In this document: piece after piece, positions 20,857-30,841 of the stretch | How positions within the stretch are numbered: the stretch's first letter is position 1 | Layout: each line of letters starts with the position of its first letter | Made by a program: the position numbers and the translations under genes | Notes under the pieces: generated by a model | Database searches by the model: none | What the model was told of the DNA's origin: nothing | What the model saw: only the letters and a program-made list of their open reading frames with translations | Assembly: GCA_021822565.1 (NCBI GenBank) | Contig: JAKAQM010000015.1 | Coordinates: 1 to 33,225, forward strand | From: Actinomycetes bacterium | GTDB taxonomy: Bacteria > Actinomycetota > Acidimicrobiia > Acidimicrobiales > RAAP-2 | Direction: 5' to 3' | Length of the DNA stretch: 33,225 bases

Positions 20857-22377
20857 TCATTCCGTCCACCGCATCGCGAGCAGGGCGACGTCGTCGAAGG
20901 CGGCGTCGGAAGTGAGCGTCTGGATCACACGGTCGAGAAGCCGCTCGGGAGCTTCGGGCACCACGCTCACCACCTGTTGCAGGCGAGCCATTCCTGCGTC
21001 GAGGAGCTCACCCCGGCGCTCGACCAAGCCGTCGGTGTAGGCGAGCACCGACGCGCCCGGCGCGACGTGCACGGTCTGGGGCACGTACCGCAGGCCCTCG
21101 ACGACGCCGATGGGGGCGCCCGGGGCGACGTGGACGAAGCGGGCACCTCCGGCCGAGACGACGAGCGGCGGCAGGTGACCGGCGTTGACCAGCGTCAGCC
21201 GGTGGCCGGGAACGTCCACATGACCGAGGAGGACCGTGGCGAAGTGGCCGTCTCGTGCCACGTCCAGCAGCGACGTGAGCTTGTGCAGGATCGCTGCTGC
21301 GTGGTCGCCCTGCGCCGCGTAGGCCCGTATCGCGTAGTGCAGGGAGGCCATGATGCTCGCGGCAGGAACCCCGCGGCCCGAGACGTCGCCGATCGCGAAG
21401 AGGAAGGACCTGTCGTCGCAGCGGACCACGTCGTACCAGTCGCCGCCGATGTCCGCCGTGGAGTCCCCCGGCACGTAGCGCGCGGCCAACGCGATCCCCG
21501 GCACGGAGGGCAGGAGCTTGGGGAGGAGGGCGTCCTGAAGCACCTCGGAGATCGAGCGCTGCTCCGCGTAGAGACGCAGGTTCTCGCGGGCGAGGAGCTC
21601 AGCGGTCTGGCGGCGTCGCATCAGCCACTGGGTCGTGATGGCCGCGGCGACCAACAGGGCGGCCCCCACGGCCCCGACGATCCACGGCAGCGCAGGCAGG
21701 AGGCCACCGCCGAGAGGACGGCGTGCCGAGGCGACGAAGTCGAGCGCGGTCGTGCCGAACGGCACACGCACGCTGGCGGTCGCCCCGCGCGCCGGCGGCG
21801 AGGTCGCTTCGAGCAAGCGGTTCGGGCGCGGTCGGGCGCCGAGGTAGAGGGCGAATTCGAGGTCGCGGAACGCCGGCGACCGTGGGACGATCGCGTGCCG
21901 TCCGAGGGGGAGGGCCACGTCTGCGAGCACGACGTACGTCGGTGTGCCGACAGCCTCCAGGGCACAGTCCAGCCGGAGAGGCGAACTGCTGAGGTGGAGG
22001 ACGGTGAGCTCCTGTGGGGCCCGGATCCTCGAGGCCACGGGCGCGAACGTCGTCGCGCTGGCGCTCAAAGGTGTGCGCTGGCCCAGCTCCATGAGCCGCA
22101 CCGGGCCTCGAGCAGTGAGCTCCCACAACGAGAACGATCGGAAGAGCCGTGGCTGCGCGCCGACGTCGGTGCCGATGGATCGCTCGACCGCGGCAACGTC
22201 GCCGTGGCTCGCCTGAGCCACCGCGGCCGCCGTCGTGAGCGGTGTCTGGATCAGGGACACGCCTTCGCCGAGCAGCACGCCTGCGGCGTCGGTCTGGATG
22301 CTCAAGAGGTGCGACTGCGTGTGGGAGCTGACGACGCCGCTCAGCCAGGCCAGCGAGGCGATCACGACGGCGCCCAC
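20857..22377 (-). CDS. Membrane-bound SpoIIE-type PP2C phosphatase (RsbU-like)
   Basis: At least 506 aa. The layout is a transmembrane helix at the N-terminus, an extracytoplasmic sensor of about 210 residues with no recognised fold, a second helix (LLPALPWIVGAVGAALLVAAAITTQWLM), a short coiled coil (RQTAELLARENLRLYAEQRSISEVLQ), then a SpoIIE/PP2C domain. Metal-binding Asp motifs are ADIGGDWYDVV, FAIGDVSGRG, LAYTDGLVE and AFDDVALLAM. Such enzymes dephosphorylate RsbV-type anti-sigma antagonists and switch on SigB/SigF. RsbV-RsbW-SigF are encoded 10 kb away. GTG 22377 is the first canonical start, but it cuts into the first membrane helix. The frame stays open to 22545 with RRRPVHLVTILVCTVG preceding, so the protein probably begins further upstream (see findings). 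Confidence 0.9.
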   Translation of the reverse strand: MGAVVIASLAWLSGVVSSHTQSHLLSIQTDAAGVLLGEGVSLIQTPLTTAAAVAQASHGDVAAVERSIGTDVGAQPRLFRSFSLWELTARGPVRLMELGQRTPLSASATTFAPVASRIRAPQELTVLHLSSSPLRLDCALEAVGTPTYVVLADVALPLGRHAIVPRSPAFRDLEFALYLGARPRPNRLLEATSPPARGATASVRVPFGTTALDFVASARRPLGGGLLPALPWIVGAVGAALLVAAAITTQWLMRRRQTAELLARENLRLYAEQRSISEVLQDALLPKLLPSVPGIALAARYVPGDSTADIGGDWYDVVRCDDRSFLFAIGDVSGRGVPAASIMASLHYAIRAYAAQGDHAAAILHKLTSLLDVARDGHFATVLLGHVDVPGHRLTLVNAGHLPPLVVSAGGARFVHVAPGAPIGVVEGLRYVPQTVHVAPGASVLAYTDGLVERRGELLDAGMARLQQVVSVVPEAPERLLDRVIQTLTSDAAFDDVALLAMRWTE

Positions 22378-22542
22378 GGTGCAGACGAGGATGGTGACGA
22401 GGTGGACCGGACGCCTGCGCGCCGGCTGCTCGCCTCGCGAGGCGAGCGCGGCGCCGTCGGACGGATGCGGCTCGCCGGCCCCAGCCGGCCCGGCCTTCTG
22501 GGGACCTGCAACGGTCGCTACGGAGGGGTCACCGATGCGCCG

Positions 22543-22548
22543 ACACTA
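22543..22548 (-). promoter_or_regulatory. Candidate -10 element TAGTGT for the SpoIIE phosphatase gene
   Basis: On the minus strand TAGTGT is followed after 6 bases by ATC (22536), in frame with the phosphatase. This is the same layout as TAGGGT-N6-ATG before gnd. Confidence 0.35.
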
Positions 22549-22646
22549 GCTCCGACGTCGCACGGAGCGGCCACGGCCGTCGTGCGCGGCGCCCGCGGAG
22601 CACCTTGCGGCCGCGGCAGCGTCGCTGCGCCATGCGCGGCGTCCGG

Positions 22647-22652
22647 TAGCGT
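22647..22652 (+). promoter_or_regulatory. Candidate -10 element TAGCGT for glgP
   Basis: TAGCGT ends 8 bases before GTG 22661. No ribosome site is visible, which again suggests a leaderless start. Confidence 0.4.
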
Positions 22653-22660
22653 CGGGCGTC

Positions 22661-24415
22661 GTGGCACGTCTGGACCAGCCCCCCGTGACCATCGCGTACT
22701 ACTCGATGGAGATTGCCCTCGACGACCGCTTGCCGACGTTCAGCGGCGGGCTGGGCGTACTGGCCGGCGACCACGTTCGGGCCGCCGCCGATCGAGGTTT
22801 GCCGCTCGGTGCGGTGACGCTCTTGTACGCCCACGGGTTCTTCGACCAGTCGACCGCAGGCGGCGACCAGCACGAAGCGCCCGTGGAGTGGTCCCCGTCG
22901 TCCGAGCTCGAGGAGCTGGGGGTGCGCGTCGCCGTCGTGATCTCGGGAAGGCGGGTGGAGCTGCGCGTCTGGCGGACGATGGTCGAGGGCATCGACGGCC
23001 ACCGCGTGCCGGTCCACTTCCTCGACGCCGACGTGGAGGAGAACGCACCCGAAGACCGGCAGATCACCGATCGGCTGTACGAAGGCGACCCCTACGAGCG
23101 TCTGCGCCAGGAGGCGGTGCTCGGGCTGGGTGGTCCGCTCGTCCTCGACACGCTCGGCTACCAGGGCATCAAGGTCCATCATCTGAACGAGGGGCACGGC
23201 TCGCTCGTCGCCGTGGCACTGCTCGCACGGCGCGTCGCGGGGTTCGATCCCGCCGGCGCCCTGGCGGGTTCCCTCCTCGGAGCAGCGCAGGCGGACCTCG
23301 ACGCCATCCGGCGACGGTGCGTGTTCACCACCCACACGCCGGTTCCCGCCGGGCACGACCGGTTCTCCCGAGAGGTCGCCGACGCCGTGCTCGGACGACC
23401 GGTGCTCGACGCCCTGGCCGGTCTGGGGTGCCTCGAGGACGACGGCACGCTGAACATGACCGTGCTCGGCATGCGCAGTGCGGGCTTCGTGAACGGGGTG
23501 TCCCTCCGGCACCGTGACGTGACGCACGAGATGTTCCCGTGGCAGCCGGTCGAGGCGATCACCAACGGCGTGCACAGCGTCTCGTGGGCGGCGCCTGCGA
23601 CCGCGGAGCTCTTCGACCGACGCCTGCCGGGTTGGCGCCAGGACAGCCAGCGGCTCCGCTGCGCGTCCGGCATCCCGCTCGACGAGCTGCGCGCGGCACA
23701 CGAGCAGAGCAAGAGCCGGATGTGCGCCGAGGTTCGTCGGCGCGCGGGCATCGGCCTTCGGCCGGACGTGCTCACCATCGGCGTCGCACGTCGGTTCGCG
23801 ACCTACAAGCGCAACGACCTGGTGCTCGCCGATCCCGACCGCCTCGCCGCGATCGCCGAGTGCGCGCCGCTCCAGGTCGTCTTCGCCGGGAAGGCGCACC
23901 CTGGTGACCACGAGGCGAAGCAGATGATCCACCACGTGATGTCGGTCGCCGCGCATGCCCCGCGTGGGGTGACCATCGCGTTCGTGGAGAACTACGGGAT
24001 GGACCTCGGCCGCCTGCTCTGCGCGGGTGCCGATGTGTGGCTGAACACCCCGACCCCTCCCAACGAGGCGTCCGGCACGAGTGGGATGAAGGCGGCGCTG
24101 AACGGGGTCCCGAGCCTGAGCACCCTCGACGGCTGGTGGCTCGAGGGGTGGATCCAGGGCGTCACGGGGTGGGCGATCGACGCGCCCGAGGGCATCGGGG
24201 AGGACCCCGGCGAGCAGGCCGGCCCGCCCGACGAGGATGCCGAGCGCATCTACCGCACCCTCGAGACGATCGTCGCTCCCCTGTACTACAAGGACCCGGA
24301 CGCGTTCTCGGCCGTCGGGCGCCACGCCATCGCGCTCAACGCGTCCTACTTCTCGGCTCACCGGATGGTCGAGGAGTACGCGCGGCGGGCGTACCGCCGC
24401 GCGCTCGACGCCTGA
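22661..24415 (+). CDS. glgP: Alpha-glucan (glycogen) phosphorylase, short type
   Basis: A 584-aa GT35 enzyme that releases alpha-glucose-1-phosphate from glycogen or maltodextrin. Key segments are IAYYSMEIALDDRLPTFSGGLGVLAGDH (N-terminal core), HHLNEGHGSLVA, VFTTHTPVPAGHDRF, VARRFATYKRNDLV, VFAGKAHPGD and NEASGTSGMKAALNG, where Lys477 is the pyridoxal-phosphate lysine. It is about 270 residues shorter than the mycobacterial enzyme because it lacks the N-terminal extension. This matches the compact alpha-glucan phosphorylase subfamily, so it is not a truncation. GTG 22661 is supported by the nearby -10-like box. It is first in a glgP-glgX-rpiA run with 27- and about 64-base gaps. Confidence 0.93.
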   Translation: MARLDQPPVTIAYYSMEIALDDRLPTFSGGLGVLAGDHVRAAADRGLPLGAVTLLYAHGFFDQSTAGGDQHEAPVEWSPSSELEELGVRVAVVISGRRVELRVWRTMVEGIDGHRVPVHFLDADVEENAPEDRQITDRLYEGDPYERLRQEAVLGLGGPLVLDTLGYQGIKVHHLNEGHGSLVAVALLARRVAGFDPAGALAGSLLGAAQADLDAIRRRCVFTTHTPVPAGHDRFSREVADAVLGRPVLDALAGLGCLEDDGTLNMTVLGMRSAGFVNGVSLRHRDVTHEMFPWQPVEAITNGVHSVSWAAPATAELFDRRLPGWRQDSQRLRCASGIPLDELRAAHEQSKSRMCAEVRRRAGIGLRPDVLTIGVARRFATYKRNDLVLADPDRLAAIAECAPLQVVFAGKAHPGDHEAKQMIHHVMSVAAHAPRGVTIAFVENYGMDLGRLLCAGADVWLNTPTPPNEASGTSGMKAALNGVPSLSTLDGWWLEGWIQGVTGWAIDAPEGIGEDPGEQAGPPDEDAERIYRTLETIVAPLYYKDPDAFSAVGRHAIALNASYFSAHRMVEEYARRAYRRALDA

Positions 24416-24442
24416 GCAGGATGCGAGGAGCGGCGAGGTCCT

Positions 24443-26563
24443 GTGGTTGACCACGTGGAGGCGTGGCCTGGCCGTGCCTACCCGATGGGGGCGACCTACG
24501 ACGGCGCGGGGACGAACTTCTCGGTCTTCACGGAGGTCGCCGAGGGGGTCGACCTGTGCCTCGTGGCCGACGACGGGCAGGAGCTACGCGTGCCCCTCGA
24601 GGAGGTGGACGCCCATTGCTGGCACGCGTACCTGCCTGGTGTCGGGCCCGGCCAGCGCTATGGCTACCGTGTCCACGGCCCGTGGGACCCCGCGCAGGGC
24701 CTGCGGTGCAACCCGAACAAGCTGCTGATCGACCCCTACGCGAAGGCGATCGCCGGCTCGGTCGACTGGGATCCCGCCTGCTTCGGCTCGGTGCCCGGCG
24801 ACGACGAAGCGCGCGATGACCGTGACAGCGCCCCCCACGTCCCCAAGAGCGTCGTGCACAGCCCGTACTTCGACTGGGGGTCGGACCGTCCGCCCGGCAC
24901 TCCGCTGCACGACACCGTCATCTACGAGGTCCACGTGAAGGGCTTCACGGTCGGGCATCCCCAGATCCCTCCGCACCTGCGAGGCAAGTACCTCGGGCTC
25001 GCGCACCCCGTGGCGATCGACCACCTGCGCGCGCTCGGCGTCACGGCGGTCGAGCTGCTGCCGGTGCACCAGTTCGTCCACGACGCCCCCCTCGTCGAGC
25101 GGGGCCTGCGGAACTACTGGGGCTACAACTCGATCGGGTTCTTCGCGCCGCACAACGAGTACGCCTCGGGCGACCTCGGTCAGCAGGTCCAGGAATTCAA
25201 GACGATGGTCTGGGCGCTCCACGACGCAGGCATCGAGGTGATCCTCGATGTCGTCTACAACCACACCGCAGAAGGCGACCACCTCGGCCCGGTGCTCTCG
25301 TTCAAGGGCATCGACAATCGCGCGTACTACCGGCTCGTGCCCGACGACCTGCGGCACTACTACGACACGACCGGCACCGGCAACAGCTTGAACGTCCGCC
25401 ACCCGCGGAGCCTCCAGCTGATCATGGACTCGCTGCGCTACTGGATCTCCGAGATGCACGTCGACGGGTTCCGCTTCGACCTCGCCGCGTCGCTCGCGCG
25501 CCAATTCCACGAGGTCGACCGCCTCTCGGCATTCTTCGACCTCATCGAGCAGGACCCGATCGTGAGCCAGGTGAAGCTGATCGCAGAGCCCTGGGACCTC
25601 GGAGAGGGGGGCTACCAGGTGGGCAACTTCCCCCCGGTCTGGTCGGAGTGGAACGGCAAGTTCCGCGACACCGTCCGCGACTTCTGGCGCGGCGAGCCCG
25701 CGACCCTCCCCGAGCTCGCGTCGAGGCTGACCGGGAGCTCCGATCTGTACCAGTCCGACTCGCGCCGCCCGGTCGCCAGCATCAACTTCGTGACCGCTCA
25801 CGACGGGTTCACGCTCGCCGACCTCGTCTCCTACAACGAGAAGCACAACGACGCGAACGGTGAGGACAACCGCGACGGCGAGAGCTTCAACCGCTCTTGG
25901 AACTGCGGCGTCGAGGGCCCGAGCGACGACGCCGCGATCCTCGCGTGTCGCAGGCGCCAGCAGCGGAACCTGCTCGCCACCTTGTTCCTCTCCCAGGGTG
26001 TGCCGATGCTGCTCGGCGGTGACGAGATCGGGCGCACCCAGCGCGGGAACAACAACGCCTACTGCCAGGACAACCAGGTGTCGTGGTTCGACTGGCTGCG
26101 CGCGGACGACGAGCTCCTGGCCTTCACCCGCCACGTGATCGCCCTCCGGCGTGAGCACCCGATCTTCCGGCGACGCCGGTGGTTCCAAGGCAGGCCGATC
26201 CGCGGCACGCCCGACATCGCCTGGTTCCGACCCGATGGGGCGGAGATGGACGACGCCGACTGGGAGTCGGGTTTTGCCAAGTCGGTCGCCGTCTTCCTCA
26301 ACGGCGACGCGATCCCTGACCGCGACGAGCGTGGCAGGCAGGTGACCGACGACCGGTTCCTCCTCGTGCTCAACGCGCACGACGAGCCGATCGACTGGCG
26401 CCTTCCGCGCCACCGGGTGGCGGGCTGGACGGTCGCGCTCGACACCGCCGGGGAGCTCGTGGTCGGCTCCCATGTCGAGCCGTCGAAGCCCTTCTGCGCC
26501 CCGGCGCGGGCGTGCACGCTCCTCGTCGCACCGGGCCGCAAGGCACCGCACCAGCGCCGGTGA
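24443..26563 (+). CDS. glgX: Glycogen debranching enzyme GlgX
   Basis: A 706-aa GH13 isoamylase-type debranching enzyme. An N-terminal CBM48 domain (about 10-105: YPMGATYDGAGTNFSVF) is followed by VIYEVHVKGFT, VELLPVHQFV, VILDVVYNHTAEG and the catalytic barrel with nucleophile Asp346 (DGFRFDLA), acid/base Glu382 (IAEPWD) and Asp454 (FVTAHDGF). SYNEKHNDANGEDNRDGE is diagnostic of GlgX/TreX. It removes the short branches left by glycogen phosphorylase, which is encoded directly upstream. GTG 24443 has GAGG upstream. Length and all catalytic residues are intact. Confidence 0.95.
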   Translation: MVDHVEAWPGRAYPMGATYDGAGTNFSVFTEVAEGVDLCLVADDGQELRVPLEEVDAHCWHAYLPGVGPGQRYGYRVHGPWDPAQGLRCNPNKLLIDPYAKAIAGSVDWDPACFGSVPGDDEARDDRDSAPHVPKSVVHSPYFDWGSDRPPGTPLHDTVIYEVHVKGFTVGHPQIPPHLRGKYLGLAHPVAIDHLRALGVTAVELLPVHQFVHDAPLVERGLRNYWGYNSIGFFAPHNEYASGDLGQQVQEFKTMVWALHDAGIEVILDVVYNHTAEGDHLGPVLSFKGIDNRAYYRLVPDDLRHYYDTTGTGNSLNVRHPRSLQLIMDSLRYWISEMHVDGFRFDLAASLARQFHEVDRLSAFFDLIEQDPIVSQVKLIAEPWDLGEGGYQVGNFPPVWSEWNGKFRDTVRDFWRGEPATLPELASRLTGSSDLYQSDSRRPVASINFVTAHDGFTLADLVSYNEKHNDANGEDNRDGESFNRSWNCGVEGPSDDAAILACRRRQQRNLLATLFLSQGVPMLLGGDEIGRTQRGNNNAYCQDNQVSWFDWLRADDELLAFTRHVIALRREHPIFRRRRWFQGRPIRGTPDIAWFRPDGAEMDDADWESGFAKSVAVFLNGDAIPDRDERGRQVTDDRFLLVLNAHDEPIDWRLPRHRVAGWTVALDTAGELVVGSHVEPSKPFCAPARACTLLVAPGRKAPHQRR

Positions 26564-26627
26564 CGCGCACCATTCCGCCGGTTCCCGGTCCCGGCGTCGC
26601 TCCGGGGGCATGGGACAATGGGTGGCG

Positions 26628-27293
26628 GTGACCACTGCCGAACTCGAAAAGCGTGTCGCGGCGCACGCCGCGGCCGAGCTGGTCGAAGACGGGATGTCCG
26701 TCGGGCTCGGGACCGGCACGACCGTCGCGTACCTCGTGCCGGCGCTGGCTGCCCGCGCCCTCGACGTTCGCTGCGCCGTGACCTCGCCGCGCACCGAGAT
26801 CCTGGCTCGGGAGGCTGGCCTGCGAGTCGAGCGGTTCTCCTCGGTCGCGCACCTCGACATCGCCATCGACGGAGCCGACCAGGTCGCTCCGGACGGGTGG
26901 CTCGTGAAGGGTGGTGGTGGCGCTCACACCCGCGAGAAGCTCGTGGCCTCAGCTGCTGACCGCTTCGTCGTGATCGTGGACTCCTCGAAGCTGGTCCGCG
27001 CGCTCCGTCCGCCCGTGCCCCTCGAGGTGGTCGCGTTCGCGCTGGCCTCCACTCTCCGCCGGATCGAGGCCATCGGGCCGGTGCGCCGGCGCGACGCCGG
27101 GCGGAGCCCCGACCATGGCGTCATCTGCGACTACCTGGGCGCCGCGGACGACCCGCCGTGGCTGGCCGGCGCGCTGCGCGGGGTCCCAGGAGTGGTGGAG
27201 CACGGCTTGTTCCCTCCCGAGATGGTCAGCGACGTCATCGTGGGCCGGGGCGGACGTGCCGAGACGGTGCGCCCCGGGGGCGACGGGTGGTGA
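26628..27293 (+). CDS. rpiA: Ribose-5-phosphate isomerase A
   Basis: About 221 aa. RpiA motifs are AAAELVEDGMSVGLGTGTTVAYLV, the active-site DIAIDGADQV, and WLVKGGGGAHTREKLVA with the catalytic Lys region; the C-terminal part (VICDYLG, VPGVVEHGLF) is also family-like. It interconverts ribulose-5- and ribose-5-phosphate in the pentose phosphate pathway. Start choice: GTG 26628 gives the usual N-terminus and has GACAAT 8 bases upstream; ATG 26610 and GTG 26622 are in frame and possible. The track's 26472 overlaps glgX. It ends 13 bases from the convergent pgl gene, so the carbohydrate operons meet tail to tail. Confidence 0.92.
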   Translation: MTTAELEKRVAAHAAAELVEDGMSVGLGTGTTVAYLVPALAARALDVRCAVTSPRTEILAREAGLRVERFSSVAHLDIAIDGADQVAPDGWLVKGGGGAHTREKLVASAADRFVVIVDSSKLVRALRPPVPLEVVAFALASTLRRIEAIGPVRRRDAGRSPDHGVICDYLGAADDPPWLAGALRGVPGVVEHGLFPPEMVSDVIVGRGGRAETVRPGGDGW

Positions 27294-27306
27294 GCAGGTC
27301 GGACGG

Positions 27307-27978
27307 TCAGCCGTTGCCCGGGGCAGCGGGGCGGTCGGCCATGACGACCGACGACCCTGCCTCCACTCGCCCTGCGGGGATCGAGGGGTCTGCTGCGAGA
27401 AGCTTCTCGAGAGCCCAGCGCTTGTCGGCGCCGCTGACGAGCCACAGCAGGCGACGAGCACGCTTGATCCCCGGGTAGGTGAGCGTCATGCGCCGCCGAC
27501 CGTTGTACGTGGTGGCGGTGAGCGCGACCGGGCGGTCCTGCACCGAGAGGACGGGGTCTGTCGGAACGAGGGACGCCGTGTGGCCGTCCGGGCCGAGGCC
27601 GAGGTGCACCAGGTGGAGCTGCCGCGGCAGCGCAGCCCCGTAGCGGGCGGCAGCAGCGTCGAGATCGGCCTCCTCCACCGGCATCGGGCGCACCTCTGCA
27701 ACCTCGTCTCCCAGCGCCTCGCGCAAGTGCGCGAGATTGCGGTCGGGGTCGTCTCCGGGCGCGACACGCTCGTCGGCCTGCCAGATGACCGTGCGCTCCC
27801 AGGGCATGTCCAAGGTGACCAGCACGGCGAACATCTTCCAGGGCGTCGTGCCGCCGCTCACGGCGAATTGGAACGTGCCGTCCTGGTCGACCGCTTGGTG
27901 GGCGAGGTCGACCACCAAGCGGGCAGCGGCTCGTGAGAGCGCGTCGAGGTCGTCGAAGACGACCAGCTCGTGGTGCAC
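27307..27978 (-). CDS. pgl: 6-phosphogluconolactonase
   Basis: A 223-aa DevB/Pgl-type lactonase that hydrolyses 6-phosphogluconolactone to 6-phosphogluconate. Family motifs are FAVSGGTTPWKMF, WQADERVAPGDDPDRNLAHL, LVHLGLGPDGHTASLVP with the catalytic His, and RRMTLTYPGIKRARRLLWLVSG. It is the last gene of the pgi-gnd-pgl series on the minus strand. GTG 27978 lies 4 bases after the gnd stop codon, which implies tight co-translation. No zwf gene is in the window. Confidence 0.93.
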   Translation of the reverse strand: MHHELVVFDDLDALSRAAARLVVDLAHQAVDQDGTFQFAVSGGTTPWKMFAVLVTLDMPWERTVIWQADERVAPGDDPDRNLAHLREALGDEVAEVRPMPVEEADLDAAAARYGAALPRQLHLVHLGLGPDGHTASLVPTDPVLSVQDRPVALTATTYNGRRRMTLTYPGIKRARRLLWLVSGADKRWALEKLLAADPSIPAGRVEAGSSVVMADRPAAPGNG

Positions 27979-27982
27979 GGGC

Positions 27983-29020
<1,038 letters not shown>

Positions 29021-29026
29021 GACGCC

Positions 29027-29032
29027 ACCCTA
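29027..29032 (-). promoter_or_regulatory. Candidate -10 element TAGGGT for gnd
   Basis: TAGGGT-N6-ATG on the minus strand, in the 79-base pgi-gnd gap. Confidence 0.35.
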
Positions 29033-29099
29033 CGCCGGGCACCGCCGGCGCCGACCAGCGCCCGGGCGCCGCGCCAGCCGGGTGGGCCGGCACGGACCC

Positions 29100-30776
29100 T
29101 CAGCCGTGCTGCTTGAGCGCGCGGTAGCGCCGGATCAGCGCGTTGGTGGACGCGTCGTGCGCCAGCGCCGGCTCGGAGCTGGTCTCGAGCTCGGGGACGA
29201 TCTCCTTCGCCAGCTGCTTGCCGAGCTCCACGCCCCACTGGTCGAACGAGTCGATGCCCCAGAGCGCGCCCTGGACGAACACGTCGTGCTCGTAGAGCGC
29301 GACCAGGGCTCCGAGCACCCGAGGGGTGAGCCGCTCGGCGAGGAGCACGTTGGTCGGGCGGTCGCCCGGCATCTCCTTGTGGGGCACGACGCGTTCCTCG
29401 GTCCCGTCGGCTCGGACCTCGTCCGCGGTGCGCCCGAACGCCAGCGCCTGCGCTTGGGCGAAGACGTTCGACATGAGCAGGTCGTGGTGCTCGCGCAGGG
29501 GGTTCAGGCTCTTCGCGAAGCCGATGAAGTCGACGGGCACGAGCCGCGTGCCCTGATGCAGGAGCTGGTAGAAGCTGTGTTGCCCGTTCGTGCCGGGCTC
29601 ACCCCAGTACACGGGGCCGGTGTCGTAGTCGACCGGAGCGCCGTCGAGCGTCACGCGCTTGCCGTTCGACTCCATGGTGAGCTGCTGGAGGTAGGCCGGG
29701 AAGCGTTTCAGGTACTGGCTGTAGGGCATGACCCCCATCGACTGCGCGCCGAAGAGCTCGTTGTACCAGAACGACAGCAGGCCCATGACCACGGGCATGT
29801 TGCGCTCGAGGGGCGCAGTGCGGAAGTGCTCGTCCATCTCGTGGAAACCGCCCAGCATCTCGTAGAAGTGGTCGGGGCCGATCGCGAGCATGGTCGAGAG
29901 GCCGATCGCCGAGTCCATGGAGTACCGGCCTCCGACCCAGTCCCAGAAGCCGAACATGTTCTCGGTGTCGATCCCGAAGGCGGCGACGCGCTCTCGGTTC
30001 GTCGACACTGCGACGAAGTGCCTGGCGACGGCCTCGTCGCTTCCGAGGGAGTCCACGACCCACGAGCGCGCCGACGTCGCGTTCTCGATCGTCTCGAGCG
30101 TGGTGAAGGTCTTCGACGACACGACGAAGAGCGTCTCTTCGGCCGAGAGATCCCTCGTGGCCTCGACGAGGTCGGTCGGGTCCACGTTGGAGACGAAGCG
30201 GAACGTCATGTCGCGGCGCGAGTACCACCGCAGCGCCTCGTAGGCCATGACGGGTCCGAGGTCCGAGCCGCCGATCCCGATGTTGACGACGTTTCGGATG
30301 GGCCGTCCGGTGTAGCCGAGCCATTGCGCCGAGCGGACCTTCTCGCAGAAGCTCGCCATCCGGTCGAGGACCTCGTGCACCTCTTTCACCACGTCGGTCC
30401 CGTCCACCACGAGCGAGGTGCCGCTCGGCATGCGCAGGGCGACGTGCAGTGCGGCGCGGTCCTCCGAGACGTTCACGTGCGCGCCGGCGAACATGGCGTC
30501 GCGGCGTGTCTCGACGCCCGACTCGCGCGCGAGCTGGACGAGGAGGCGCATGGTCTCGTCGGTGATCTTGTTCTTCGAGTAGTCGCAGTAGAGCCCCGCC
30601 GCCTCCAGGCTGAACCGCTCGGCCCGGCCCGGGTCGGCGGCGAACAGCTCCCTCAGATGGGTGCCCGCGATCTCGGCGTGATGGCGTTCGAGCGCAGCGA
30701 GCGCGGGACGCTCGCGCAGCGTGCTGCGCGGCTGCGGGACAGGGGGAACCGGCATGGAGGGCACGGAGTCGGGCAT
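29100..30776 (-). CDS. pgi: Glucose-6-phosphate isomerase
   Basis: A 558-aa enzyme interconverting glucose-6- and fructose-6-phosphate. Both family signatures are present: [19 protein letters not shown] and [40 protein letters not shown] (phosphate binding) and [18 protein letters not shown] with the catalytic Glu and His are intact. The C-terminal Lys region ([14 protein letters not shown]) is complete, and length is normal. ATG 30776 has no ribosome site but TAGCGT nine bases upstream; ATG 30755 is an alternative. It is the first gene of pgi-gnd-pgl, which draws glucose-6-phosphate into glycolysis and the pentose phosphate route. Confidence 0.96.
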   Translation of the reverse strand: MPDSVPSMPVPPVPQPRSTLRERPALAALERHHAEIAGTHLRELFAADPGRAERFSLEAAGLYCDYSKNKITDETMRLLVQLARESGVETRRDAMFAGAHVNVSEDRAALHVALRMPSGTSLVVDGTDVVKEVHEVLDRMASFCEKVRSAQWLGYTGRPIRNVVNIGIGGSDLGPVMAYEALRWYSRRDMTFRFVSNVDPTDLVEATRDLSAEETLFVVSSKTFTTLETIENATSARSWVVDSLGSDEAVARHFVAVSTNRERVAAFGIDTENMFGFWDWVGGRYSMDSAIGLSTMLAIGPDHFYEMLGGFHEMDEHFRTAPLERNMPVVMGLLSFWYNELFGAQSMGVMPYSQYLKRFPAYLQQLTMESNGKRVTLDGAPVDYDTGPVYWGEPGTNGQHSFYQLLHQGTRLVPVDFIGFAKSLNPLREHHDLLMSNVFAQAQALAFGRTADEVRADGTEERVVPHKEMPGDRPTNVLLAERLTPRVLGALVALYEHDVFVQGALWGIDSFDQWGVELGKQLAKEIVPELETSSEPALAHDASTNALIRRYRALKQHG

Positions 30777-30785
30777 CGACCGTGG

Positions 30786-30791
30786 ACGCTA
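30786..30791 (-). promoter_or_regulatory. Candidate -10 element TAGCGT for pgi
   Basis: TAGCGT-N9-ATG on the minus strand between sigF and pgi; identical in sequence to the box before glgP. Confidence 0.35.
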
Positions 30792-30841
30792 CCGGGTGGT
30801 GCCCCCGGACATCTCGGTGGCCCGCACACGATGACCGGGGA

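Noticed and set aside
20977-23517. 846-aa plus-strand ORF spanning the SpoIIE and glgP starts
   Set aside because: Reads antisense to the phosphatase then out of frame in glgP; composition is shadow-like.
22529-24454. 641-aa minus-strand ORF opposite glgP
   Set aside because: Shadow of glgP, whose catalytic motifs are intact on the plus strand.
24584-26866. 760-aa minus-strand ORF opposite glgX
   Set aside because: Shadow of glgX; no recognisable domain.
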